DNA from: Rosistilla oblonga
GTDB lineage: Bacteria; Planctomycetota; Planctomycetia; Pirellulales; Pirellulaceae
Direction: 5' to 3'
Length of the DNA: 64,000 nucleotides
Assembly: GCF_007751715.1 (NCBI RefSeq)
Contig: NZ_CP036292.1
Coordinates: forward strand, 5,711,339 to 5,775,338
The translations under genes and the position numbers were made by a program. A model generated the notes under the pieces. It saw only the letters and a list, made by a program, of their open reading frames with translations. It ran no database searches and had not been told where the DNA came from. Below, one piece after another: positions 55,939 through 64,000 of the stretch (within the stretch, counting starts at the first letter, position 1; each line of letters opens with the position of its first letter).

Positions 55939-56871
55939 ATGACAATTTTGTATTACGATCCGGTTTTCATGGAACACCTGACGGGCGACCATCCCGAACG
56001 GGGCGGGCGGATTCTGCCCGCGGTGCGGAACTTGAGCTTTCTCGCTTTGGATTCGGCTTGCAAACGTCCGGCTTGGGAATCGGTTTCGAAAGACCGTTTG
56101 TTCTACGTCCATCAACACAAATACATCGAAGCGCTGCAACAGATGGCCGAGACCGGTGGCGGGTTGATCGATACCGATACCGTCATCAGCCCGAAGTCTT
56201 ATGAAGTCGCATTAAAGGCGACCGGAGCGGTTTGCGACGCGGTCTGTCGTGTTGTCGCCGGCGAAGACAAGACGGCGTTTTGTCTGATCCGGCCGCCAGG
56301 ACATCACGCCATGCCCGACCACGGTATGGGGTTTTGCTTGTTCAACAATATCGCCGTCGGCGCCCGCGTTGCGACCAACGAACTTGGAATCGAGCGGGTG
56401 CTGATCGTCGACTTCGACGTCCATCACGGCAACGGAACCCAAGCGATGTTCTGGGATGCCGCCGACGTCGGCTATTATTCGATGCATCGATCTCCCTTAT
56501 ATCCGCACACCGGCGCGGCGGACGAAATCGGGGCTGGCCCAGGCAAGGGAACGACGATGAATCTGCCCGTCGCCTTGGGAACGCCGCGCGAAGAACAGCT
56601 CGAGACGTTCACCGCCAGCGTGCACGCGTTTGCCGACAAGATCAAGCCACAACTGGTGATGGTCAGCGCCGGCTTCGACGCTCATAAAGAGGATCCGATC
56701 GGATCGCTGGGGCTCGAGAGCGAAGACTTTCGAACGTTGACGCGCGTGCTGCTGGACGTCGCCGACAAACACTCCGGCGGCCGATTGGTCAGCGTTTTGG
56801 AAGGCGGCTACAACGCCGAAGCGATGGCCGAGTGTGTGCCGATCCACCTGGAACAACTGCTCGAAGCGTAA
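55939..56871 (+). CDS. Histone deacetylase-family (AcuC-like) deacetylase
   Basis: 310 residues. The zinc hydrolase signatures are intact: IRPPGHHAMPDHGMGFCLFN with the catalytic HH pair, the metal ligands in VDFDVHHGNGTQAMF, and SAGFDAHKEDPIG. Members remove acetyl groups from lysines or from small acetylated amines. The convergent gene downstream encodes an ADP-forming acyl-CoA synthetase/GNAT acetyltransferase, so protein (de)acetylation is a reasonable inference. ATG at 55939. Confidence 0.9.
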   Translation: MTILYYDPVFMEHLTGDHPERGGRILPAVRNLSFLALDSACKRPAWESVSKDRLFYVHQHKYIEALQQMAETGGGLIDTDTVISPKSYEVALKATGAVCDAVCRVVAGEDKTAFCLIRPPGHHAMPDHGMGFCLFNNIAVGARVATNELGIERVLIVDFDVHHGNGTQAMFWDAADVGYYSMHRSPLYPHTGAADEIGAGPGKGTTMNLPVALGTPREEQLETFTASVHAFADKIKPQLVMVSAGFDAHKEDPIGSLGLESEDFRTLTRVLLDVADKHSGGRLVSVLEGGYNAEAMAECVPIHLEQLLEA

Positions 56872-56903
56872 GCTCTCGGCAGCAAATCACTTTCAGTCGA
56901 CGT

Positions 56904-59609
56904 TCAGTCGGCGTCCAGCAAGCTCTTCTTGACCATCACGGTATCAAACGATTTGGAGCGATCGATTTCGAAACCGCGTCGCTGGAACATCTGGATCATC
57001 CGATGGTTCGACGCGGCGGTCTCAGCAACGACCGATTGGATGTTCCAACGTTTGCAAATCGTCAGGCACTTATCGGTCATCAACGACCCGAGTCCGCGTC
57101 CCTGCCAGCGATCGGCAACCAGGATCGCAAATTCCGCTTCATAATGATCGGCGTCGGCGACAAACCTAGCAACGCCCGCGATCTGCTTGACGCCGTCTTC
57201 GATCACCTCGACCACGATCGCCAGTTCGCGGTCGTAATCGATGAAGCAAAATCGAGACGCCATCGTATGCGTGGCGGTGCGAAACATGTAGCGGAACCGC
57301 TGCTGGATCGTTTCGGCGGAACAGCTTTCGATCAACCGATGCCACATCGGTTCGTCTTCGGGTTTGATCGGTCGCAGCACGACGGGAGTGCCGTCTCGCA
57401 ATTCGATGTTGCGAATGAACTCTTCCGGATAGGGGCGGATCGCCAGATGCGCGAAACGAGAACTCGATTTCCGACGCATCTTCCCATCGAGGATGATTCG
57501 CGAATCGAGAGCGATCACATCGCGGTCGCTCGCCAACAACGGGTTGATGTCGATTTCGGCGATCTCGGGGCACTCCACGATCAACTTCGACATCCGCAAC
57601 AAGCATTCGACCAACAGATCGACGTTCACTCCGCGACGACCGCGGTAACCTTTCAACAGAGGCCACGATTGCAGCGACTCCAACATCCGCCGCGCCAGTC
57701 GCTCGTTCAGCGGCGGCAGTTCCATGGCGTAATCTTGAACCAACTCCGCCGTGATCCCTCCCGCACCAACCAACAGCACCGGTCCAAAGACGGGATCGCG
57801 CTTCGCACCGAGGATCAGTTCGCGGCTGAGCGACGCAACAACCATCGGTTGCACCGTCACCCCACCGAAATCAAAGTCGGACCGATGTTGTGCGACGCGG
57901 CGGCCGATCTCTTGGTACGCTTCGCGAACTCGGTCGCCGCTTGTCAGGTTCAGCTCCACGCCATCGACGTCGGTCTTGTGCATGATCTGCGGTGAATAGA
58001 CCTTTAAGACGACGGGGTAACCGAGCCGATCAGCGATCGCAACGGCTTCCTCCTGCGATCGAGCGATCTCGGTCTCGGCGACTCGAAAGCCATAGTTCTT
58101 GAGCACCAACTTCGATTCGTATTCGCTCAGCGGCGTCCGCTCGTCGGGCCGCGCGTCCACCGCGTCGACGACACATTTTCGCCGCTCGGCTTCGTCGACA
58201 GGAAAGGTCAGTGGCACCTCCAGCGGCGTTTCGCACAACATCTCGCGGTTCCGGCCATAACGGACCAACTGCATAAAGACCCGCACGCATTTTTCGGGCG
58301 TCTCGTACACCGGGACGCCGGCCTGTGTCAGCCGACGAATTCCTTCGGCCACACGAGTGCAGCCCATCCACGACGCCAGGACAGGTTTTGTCGTCGATCT
58401 TGCGGCGGCGATCACTGCGTCGGCAACGCCGCTGGGATCGGTCGTCGCTTGCGGTGCCAGCAACACCAAAACAGCATCGACGTTGCGATCGCGGATCACG
58501 GTTTGCAGCGCCGAAGCGTACCGCTGATCGCTCGCATCGCCGATCACATCGACCGGGTTGCAACGCGACCAAGCGGCTGGCAATTGAGCGTCCAACGCTG
58601 CGATCGTCGCGTCGGACAGCGGCGCCAGCTTTCCGTTCCGCTGCAGCAACGCGTCGGTTGCCATCACGCCCGGGCCGCCCGCGTTGGTGACAATCGCCAA
58701 CCGGTCGCCGCACGGCTTGGGGTGGCGAGCCAGAAATTCGGCGCTGTCGAAGAGGTCGTCCAGTTCGTTTGCGCGAACGATTCCCGCCCGCGCGAAGGCC
58801 GCTTCATAGGCGCTGTCGACGCCGACCATCGCACCGGTATGCGATGCCGCCGCCGCCGCGGAAGCGTCGAACCGCCCCGACTTAAACGCGATGATCGGTT
58901 TGGATTGCGTGAACGCGCGAGCTGCCGAAAGGAACGCGCGGGCTTCGGTCAACGATTCGACGTACAGCACGATCGACTCGGTCCACGGATCCTCAGCGAA
59001 ATAATCGATCAGGTCGGCGATGGTCACATCGGCCATATTTCCGATCGAGACAAACTGAGAGAAACCGACGTTCTGGTTGATCGCCCATTCGAGGATCGGT
59101 GTGCAGAGTGCACCCGATTGCGAAATGAAAGCCACGTTGCCCGCCGGAGGCATCTCGCTGGCGAGGCTTGCGTTGAGATGCCGATGCGGCGAGATGATGC
59201 CAACACAATTGGGACCGATGATTTTTGTCCCGGGAAAGGTCTTCGCGACCGCAACGATTTCGTCCTGCAACCGAGCCCCTTCGGCTCCGACTTCGCAGAA
59301 GCCCGCCGACTGAATGATGATCCCGCGAATGCCCGCTTGGCCACACTGCTTGACGACATCGGGAACCGTTGCCGCCGGGGTGCAGATGATGGCCAGGTCG
59401 GCCACTTCGGGCAGCGCGGCGACCGATGCGAAACAGGCCAACTGCTGGATCGATTCGTAGTTCCGATTGACCGGGTAGATTCGTCCACCGAACCCACCAT
59501 CGATCAGGTTCTTCAGCGACAACCTGCCGACGCTCTCCGGCCGCTCACTGGCACCGATCACCGCAATGCTCTTGGGTGAAAAGATCTTCTTGAGGTGCTT
59601 TGAGGTCAT
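56904..59609 (-). CDS. pat: Pat/PatZ-type bifunctional ADP-forming acyl-CoA synthetase and GNAT acetyltransferase
   Basis: 901 residues. Order: CoA-binding Rossmann domain (FSPKSIAVIGASERPESVGR), succinyl-CoA synthetase-like ligase domain (PNCVGIISPHRHLNASLA, and the catalytic-type His in AAASHTGAMVGVDSAYEAAF, about 250), ATP-grasp domain (about 495-710; GYPVVLKVYSPQIMHKTDVD, LLVGAGGITAELVQD), and a C-terminal GNAT domain (VVLRPIKPEDEPMWHRLIES; acetyl-CoA loop ADRWQGRGLGSLM). Pat-type proteins acetylate lysines, including acetyl-CoA synthetase, to shut it off. The His being present leaves real acyl-CoA ligase activity possible. It converges on the deacetylase-like gene with a 32-base gap. Confidence 0.9.
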   Translation of the reverse strand: MTSKHLKKIFSPKSIAVIGASERPESVGRLSLKNLIDGGFGGRIYPVNRNYESIQQLACFASVAALPEVADLAIICTPAATVPDVVKQCGQAGIRGIIIQSAGFCEVGAEGARLQDEIVAVAKTFPGTKIIGPNCVGIISPHRHLNASLASEMPPAGNVAFISQSGALCTPILEWAINQNVGFSQFVSIGNMADVTIADLIDYFAEDPWTESIVLYVESLTEARAFLSAARAFTQSKPIIAFKSGRFDASAAAAASHTGAMVGVDSAYEAAFARAGIVRANELDDLFDSAEFLARHPKPCGDRLAIVTNAGGPGVMATDALLQRNGKLAPLSDATIAALDAQLPAAWSRCNPVDVIGDASDQRYASALQTVIRDRNVDAVLVLLAPQATTDPSGVADAVIAAARSTTKPVLASWMGCTRVAEGIRRLTQAGVPVYETPEKCVRVFMQLVRYGRNREMLCETPLEVPLTFPVDEAERRKCVVDAVDARPDERTPLSEYESKLVLKNYGFRVAETEIARSQEEAVAIADRLGYPVVLKVYSPQIMHKTDVDGVELNLTSGDRVREAYQEIGRRVAQHRSDFDFGGVTVQPMVVASLSRELILGAKRDPVFGPVLLVGAGGITAELVQDYAMELPPLNERLARRMLESLQSWPLLKGYRGRRGVNVDLLVECLLRMSKLIVECPEIAEIDINPLLASDRDVIALDSRIILDGKMRRKSSSRFAHLAIRPYPEEFIRNIELRDGTPVVLRPIKPEDEPMWHRLIESCSAETIQQRFRYMFRTATHTMASRFCFIDYDRELAIVVEVIEDGVKQIAGVARFVADADHYEAEFAILVADRWQGRGLGSLMTDKCLTICKRWNIQSVVAETAASNHRMIQMFQRRGFEIDRSKSFDTVMVKKSLLDAD

Positions 59610-59639
59610 CGGTGGAGTTCTTTTCCAATCACTGCGGGG

Positions 59640-60551
59640 TCAAATTCCCAGTAGGCGTCGGATTGCCCGACGGTCGTCGGCGACGGCTGCGATGCGTTGG
59701 GCAGCCAATTGCGGATCGCGATGATCGATGTATTCCATGTGCACCGAAACGGGGATCCCCGCGATCGGATCTTTCCGCAGCGAATCATAAAAGCTGTCGG
59801 CGACCAGCCCCGATCCCAACGGAACGTTCTCGACCTTCGCTTCGTTCCACCGAAAATCTTTGCAATACAACGCGCCGACATGCGCGCGCAACATGCTCCA
59901 ATGTATCGGCCACGACATGCCGGCTTCAACGGTAGCATGGCGGATGTCGAACGCGACGGCCAATTGTTCTTTCGGCTGATCGGCGGCAATCCGGTAGAGA
60001 TCCCACAGCCCTGCGCCGCAATACCGCGTGCCGGCGTGATTCTGGTAGAGCGCCGTGATCCCCAGCTCACGATTCAGCTGCACCAACTGCTCGACCTGGC
60101 GGGTGAATTTGTCCAATTGCGGCAGAATCGGCTGGTCGAGATCGTACCGATAATAAGCCATGCGGTAGTAGCGGATTCCCGCCTTGGCCGCCGCTCGCAA
60201 TGTCGGTTCAGTCAACCGTTGATCGACGCTGTTGACATCGCTAGCAAACAGCACGACTTGCTTCTCTTTAGCAGCCAACGCATCGACCAGCTTAGGCAAC
60301 TGGTCGGCAACTTTCGCCGGCTCCACCTGGCCCCCCTTGCGCACCGTCGCTTCGATCCCATCCCACTGCTGCTTGACCAACAGATCGGCCAGCTCTGGGA
60401 AACTCAACATCTGCAGCGGCTTGGCGAACACGCACAGCGGCCCCCAGGGAGACGGCGAATCGGCAGACGCCTTGTTTTCATCGGCCTGAGTCCAGCCAGC
60501 GGTCAGCCCCGCAGCGAGTGCGCCCAAAGCGACGCGTCGGTTGTATTTCAT
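59640..60551 (-). CDS. Exported sugar phosphate isomerase/epimerase-like (xylose isomerase-like TIM barrel) protein
   Basis: 303 residues. A twin-arginine-like signal (MKYNRRVALGALAAGLTAGW) is followed by an AP-endonuclease-2/sugar isomerase TIM barrel: LLVKQQWDGIEATVRKGGQV, LYQNHAGTRY, AFDIRHA, and CKDFRW give metal-ligand-like Asp/His/Glu positions. Substrate unknown. ATG at 60551 is chosen because it begins the signal peptide; the frame extends to 60665. Confidence 0.85.
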   Translation of the reverse strand: MKYNRRVALGALAAGLTAGWTQADENKASADSPSPWGPLCVFAKPLQMLSFPELADLLVKQQWDGIEATVRKGGQVEPAKVADQLPKLVDALAAKEKQVVLFASDVNSVDQRLTEPTLRAAAKAGIRYYRMAYYRYDLDQPILPQLDKFTRQVEQLVQLNRELGITALYQNHAGTRYCGAGLWDLYRIAADQPKEQLAVAFDIRHATVEAGMSWPIHWSMLRAHVGALYCKDFRWNEAKVENVPLGSGLVADSFYDSLRKDPIAGIPVSVHMEYIDHRDPQLAAQRIAAVADDRRAIRRLLGI

Positions 60552-60905
60552 GTTATTGCAAAGAGAGTGTGAATCGCGGTGTCGTTGTAGTTCAAGAAAA
60601 GCTTTGAATAGTGTAACCGTTGCAGAGCCGGAGCGTTCAAATTTCCAGGCACGCATCGCGCGCAAATCAGAGCTTGAACTCGGCAGATTTTTGGCAACCC
60701 GACGCGTAAACGGGGCACCACGTGAATTCCTCGCTTACGCGCCGGGCTACCAATTCCTGTGACGCTTCCGTTTCGAAAAGTGATTTCGCCTGCGGCTAAC
60801 TCCGACGCCGCTTGCCAATAGTACACACGCACGTATACATTAAATGATGGCTCGGCACGAACACACGCGCCGGCAACTCACCTCAATTTTTTGGAGCAGC
60901 ATCGG
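60552..60905. other. Divergent intergenic region between isomerase-like and cupin genes
   Basis: About 350 bases. A long imperfect inverted repeat brackets 60704-60740 (GCGTAA...TTACGC). Promoters of both flanking genes must lie here, but no consensus is clear. Confidence 0.45.
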
Positions 60906-61244
60906 ATGGCAATCTCTCACGCAAAATCTGGCGAGATCATCGACGTCGGTCCCCTGGGCGACGAGCTTTCCGGGACGAAGACTTCCGCGCTGTTGAAGTC
61001 GGATGAAATGGAGCTGCTGCGATTGGTGCTGCCCGCTGGCAAGACGATCGCCGAGCACAAGGCGCCGGGCGAAATCACCGTGCATTGCCTCGAAGGTCGA
61101 GTGCAATTCACGACGCTCGGAGCGACGCTGGAACTGACCGCCGGCCGACTGTTGCACCTTCCCGCTGGCGAACCGCACGCGCTCCACGCCGTCGAGGATT
61201 CGTCGCTGCTGGTGACGATCGTGCGTCGTCCATCGAAAACGTAA
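60906..61244 (+). CDS. Small cupin-domain protein
   Basis: 112 residues forming one cupin barrel. Motif 1 is LPAGKTIAEHKAPGEITVHC followed by LEGRVQF, and motif 2 is RLLHLPAGEPHALHAVEDSS; His and Glu residues suggest one metal ion. Function unknown. Start ATG 60906; an in-frame ATG at 60891 would add five residues. Confidence 0.85.
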   Translation: MAISHAKSGEIIDVGPLGDELSGTKTSALLKSDEMELLRLVLPAGKTIAEHKAPGEITVHCLEGRVQFTTLGATLELTAGRLLHLPAGEPHALHAVEDSSLLVTIVRRPSKT

Positions 61245-61572
61245 CCGACGCCGCGACGGCAAAGACCGCCACCGCAAGGCGATCCAAACCGGAGGCACTT
61301 CGCGCTGCGTCGTGCCTTGCCAGCGGTGAATGTGATGTTGGCGAAGCTGCAGAGATTGTGTCCTTAGCGAGCGCCATCGCCGACCCCAAACAGATGTCAA
61401 CGCGACCGGACAGTGTCGCCAAGAGTTGACGCGATTTGTGTCGCCAAATCGCAATTCCACACAAACTTGGCGAATATGAGCCGTTTCTGGGATCTGGCAT
61501 GTTGATTGCGTTGTAGTTGGGACGACACCAACGGGGGTGCCATTTCTTATCTCCGATTGAAAGAGTCTCGCT
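61245..61572. other. Intergenic region with one hairpin
   Basis: About 330 bases without a supported gene. A perfect inverted repeat GCGATTTG / CAAATCGC (about 61429-61450) could be a weak terminator or operator. Confidence 0.45.
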
Positions 61573-61722
61573 ATGTTGATGCGCAATCCTGAAATGATGC
61601 TTGTCGATCCGCAGGACCGCGACGAAGAGATCCTCGCTTCGAGCGCCCGCGAAAATTTGCTCGGCCAGGTGATCGTAATCCTTGTGGTCGTGGTCGCAAT
61701 TCTGTTGCGATCACTTTCCTAG
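61573..61722 (+). CDS. 49-residue single-helix membrane peptide
   Basis: ATG at 61573 with GAAAGAG seven bases upstream, stop TAG at 61720-61722. The peptide has an acidic N-terminal part ([20 protein letters not shown]) and one strong membrane helix ([18 protein letters not shown]). I do not recognise it. It precedes a histidine kinase gene by 56 bases and may be in the same transcript. Confidence 0.6.
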   Translation: MLMRNPEMMLVDPQDRDEEILASSARENLLGQVIVILVVVVAILLRSLS

Positions 61723-61778
61723 TCGCGAGCTCGACTGACCGAGGGACGCGCACCGCTGCGGGTGCTAAAATAGACGCG

Positions 61779-62954
61779 ATGAAAACCAAGCCGGAAATAA
61801 AATCCGAAGCCCGCGGAGAGATCAGCAACGACTACTTCCGGGCCATCGCGAACTACACCTACGACTGGGAAAGTTGGCTCTCACCATCGGGCCGACTGTT
61901 GTGGGTCAACGCAGCCGTTCACCGGATGACGGGATATTGGCCCGACGAATGTCTGGCGATGAAGGACTACCCGTTGCCGATGATCGCACCGGAGGATCGC
62001 GCTCGAATCTCCGCGATGATGCACCAAGCAAAAGCTGGGCAGTTCGGCAACGATGTCGAATTCCGCGCGATCCATCGCGACGGCAGCGTCCGCTGGATGG
62101 CAGTCTCCTGGCAACCGATGTACGACGAAGCGGGTAAGCACCTGGGCTTCCGAGCCAGCGCACGCGACTTCACCGAACGGCAAAAGCTGCGCGATCAACT
62201 GCGTCTGCACGCCGAACACTTGGAACAATTGGTGCAAGAGCGGACGGCGCGGATCGCTCAACTGGAACTGCATCGCCGGAAGATGGAAAAGCTCGCCGCG
62301 TTGGGGCAATTGGCCGCCGGAGTCGCTCACGAAGTCAACAATCCATTGGCGGGAATCCGCAATGCGTTTGCGCTCATCAAAGGCGATATGTCGCCCGAGC
62401 ACGAGCATTACGAATTGCTGGAACTGATCGACCGCGAGATCGAACGGATCAGCTCGATCACACACCAGATGTATCAGCTGTATCGCCCTAGCGCGCAACA
62501 TAAATCGCTGCTGACGATCGAACACACGATCGCCGACGTGGTGTCGCTTCTCGAACCTGTTGCGAAACAATTCGAGGTTCAGCTTGAATTCCATCCCGCG
62601 AAGCGTCCGACTGAAATCACACTTCCCGAAGGGGAGGTGAAACAGATACTCTTGAATTTGATCCGCAACGCGATCCAAGCGTCTCCGACTGGAGAAACCG
62701 TAACGATCGCTGTCGAATCGACGCAACTTGCGGTTCGGGTCGAGGTTTCGGACCGCGGCGAAGGGATCGCACCGGAAACGCTCAGCCAGATCTTCGACCC
62801 ATTCTTCAGCACCAAGACGGGCCAACCGCGTCAGGGAATGGGGCTGGGACTATCGGTCTCGCGAAGCTTGATCGAAGCGATGGGAGGCTCGATCGAAGTC
62901 GACAGCGAAGTCGGGCGTGGATCGAAGTTCATCGCGGTATTCCGAAAAGACTAA
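61779..62954 (+). CDS. PAS-domain sensor histidine kinase (cytoplasmic)
   Basis: 391 residues. A PAS domain (about 15-135; [20 protein letters not shown], then PAC-like [15 protein letters not shown]), a coiled-coil, the HisKA helix with phosphorylated His in [16 protein letters not shown], and HATPase_c with N box ([10 protein letters not shown]), G1 box (DRGEGI), F box and G2 box ([18 protein letters not shown]). No transmembrane helices are visible, so it senses a cytoplasmic signal. The partner regulator follows 48 bases downstream. Confidence 0.9.
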   Translation: MKTKPEIKSEARGEISNDYFRAIANYTYDWESWLSPSGRLLWVNAAVHRMTGYWPDECLAMKDYPLPMIAPEDRARISAMMHQAKAGQFGNDVEFRAIHRDGSVRWMAVSWQPMYDEAGKHLGFRASARDFTERQKLRDQLRLHAEHLEQLVQERTARIAQLELHRRKMEKLAALGQLAAGVAHEVNNPLAGIRNAFALIKGDMSPEHEHYELLELIDREIERISSITHQMYQLYRPSAQHKSLLTIEHTIADVVSLLEPVAKQFEVQLEFHPAKRPTEITLPEGEVKQILLNLIRNAIQASPTGETVTIAVESTQLAVRVEVSDRGEGIAPETLSQIFDPFFSTKTGQPRQGMGLGLSVSRSLIEAMGGSIEVDSEVGRGSKFIAVFRKD

Positions 62955-63002
62955 CCTCTGCCCCCGCATCGCCGGGGCCTCTCACAACACACAATCGAAT
63001 CG

Positions 63003-64000
63003 ATGAACCTATCTCCATCCGCCCGGATCTTGATCGCCGACGACGAACCGCTGTACCTGCGGACGACGGGCGAACTGCTGCGCAAAGCGGGCTACACCTG
63101 CGTATGCGTATCCGACGCTGGCGCCGCCTTGCAAGCACTACACGAGGCTCCGTTTGATCTTATCCTTTCGGATCTGAACATGCCCGGCAATCTGAAACTG
63201 GAACTACTGCACGAGGGGCGAGGCAATTGGCCCCAAATCCCGATGATCGTGATCACCGGCGTGCCGTCGGTCCCATCGGCCATCGAAAGCGTGCGGCTGG
63301 GAATCGCCGACTATCTACTGAAGCCGGTCAAATTTGAAGATCTGCTGGGAAGCGTGCGACGCGCTCTGGCCCAATCGTCTACGACATCCCACGCCGCCGC
63401 GGTCCCCGACGGTCAACGGCCGTTAAGCGAAACGTACCCCGAGATCATTGGTCGCTGTCCGCAGATGGTCGAACTGCTGGACATCGTCGACCGCGTCGCA
63501 GCGGTCGACACCAACATCTTGATCACCGGCGAGAGCGGCACGGGGAAGGAGGTGATCGCGCGGGCGATCCATCGACACAGCCCGCGGCGCGAGAATCGAT
63601 TCCAAGTGATCGATTGCACCGCGATCCCCGAATCGCTGTTCGAATCGGCACTGTTCGGCCACGTTAAAGGCTCGTTCACCGGAGCGGTCCGGGACCAGGT
63701 GGGGCTGTTGAGCCAATGCGATCACGGCACCGCGTTCTTCGACGAGCTAGGCGAATTGCCCTCCACGTCGCAGGCGAAACTGCTGCGTGCAATTCAAGAG
63801 CAGACGTTTACGCCGGTTGGGCAGAGCACACCGATCCAAGTCGACACGCGATTCATCTGCGCCACCAACCGGAATCTGGAAATGGAAGTCGCCGCGGGCC
63901 GCTTCCGCCGCGACCTCTTCTATCGGCTGGGCGTGATCCACATCGAACTGCCGCCGCTGCGAGACCGCGGCGACGACGTGCTGTTGCTGGCCGAACGGTT
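63003..64000 (+). CDS. NtrC-type sigma54-dependent response regulator (3' end outside window)
   Basis: The frame runs from ATG 63003 to the right edge (332 codons seen). The receiver has ADDEP, the phospho-acceptor in [12 protein letters not shown] and lysine in YLLKPVKF. The AAA+ domain shows Walker A GESGTGKE, the sigma54-contacting GSFTGA, Walker B as [10 protein letters not shown], and [10 protein letters not shown]. It would form a two-component system with the preceding histidine kinase and activate sigma54 promoters. The receiver, unlike that of the activator at 16731, is canonical. The C-terminal HTH is beyond the window. Confidence 0.9.
   Translation, partial: MNLSPSARILIADDEPLYLRTTGELLRKAGYTCVCVSDAGAALQALHEAPFDLILSDLNMPGNLKLELLHEGRGNWPQIPMIVITGVPSVPSAIESVRLGIADYLLKPVKFEDLLGSVRRALAQSSTTSHAAAVPDGQRPLSETYPEIIGRCPQMVELLDIVDRVAAVDTNILITGESGTGKEVIARAIHRHSPRRENRFQVIDCTAIPESLFESALFGHVKGSFTGAVRDQVGLLSQCDHGTAFFDELGELPSTSQAKLLRAIQEQTFTPVGQSTPIQVDTRFICATNRNLEMEVAAGRFRRDLFYRLGVIHIELPPLRDRGDDVLLLAER

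Overview
This window comes from a planctomycete, most likely a member of the Pirellulaceae (Rhodopirellula/Rosistilla-like). I infer this from several things seen together: a giant secreted protein with dockerin repeats and an LEPR-XLL-like N-terminal motif, a type-I sulfatase, a PQQ-type propeller protein, a transmembrane Ser/Thr kinase with TPRs, a planctomycete-style ECF sigma factor, CsrA, and an Alternative Complex III plus caa3 oxidase locus. Coding sequence is GC-rich and many genes are coupled by ATGA or GTGA overlaps. The species is not determined.

Layout. (1) 1-3540, minus strand: the 5' part of a very large secreted protein (dockerin repeats, Gly/Ser linker, PKD-like domain, class-3 lipase motif). 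Its start region carries a G8 tract that breaks the frame. (2) 3785-6956: a sulfotransferase-TPR-OGT fusion coupled to a small glycosyltransferase. (3) About 7121-10002: a group II intron on the minus strand whose maturase gene is split by a 920-bp IS5-family element. (4) 10299-14214: a Gfo/Idh/MocA protein, YjbQ, MogA, a membrane protein and a methyltransferase. (5) 14656-16284: tRNA-Glu with its terminator, csrA and pyroglutamyl peptidase. (6) 16731-28655: a sigma54 activator, two overlapping membrane genes (one a MutS-type ATPase), a TetR-adaptor-RND efflux operon with a tandem palindromic operator, and an unusual prepilin peptidase.

(7) 28805-43552 is the core of the window. It is a respiratory supercluster actA-actB-actC-actDE-actF, a small membrane protein, SCO, and caa3 oxidase subunits II, I, III and IV, closed by a strong terminator. 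ACIII oxidises quinol and passes electrons through cytochrome c domains to the A2-type oxidase; SCO helps build CuA. Departures from the usual plan are an ActD-ActE fusion, a His-rich ActB tail and a large insertion in subunit III.

(8) 43865-53991: a coiled-coil secreted protein, a sulfatase, a kinase/PQQ-propeller pair, a striking array of ten and a half 98-99-bp palindromic repeats, an EF-hand protein, a protein with a duplicated domain, and an ECF sigma factor. (9) 54137-64000: a YitT-type membrane protein, SMR exporter with a DUF3565 gene, a convergent deacetylase/acetyltransferase pair (HDAC-like and Pat-like), a sugar isomerase-like protein, a cupin, a 49-residue membrane peptide, and a PAS histidine kinase followed by an NtrC-type regulator that runs off the window.

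All functional calls come from reading motifs by eye; no database search was run.
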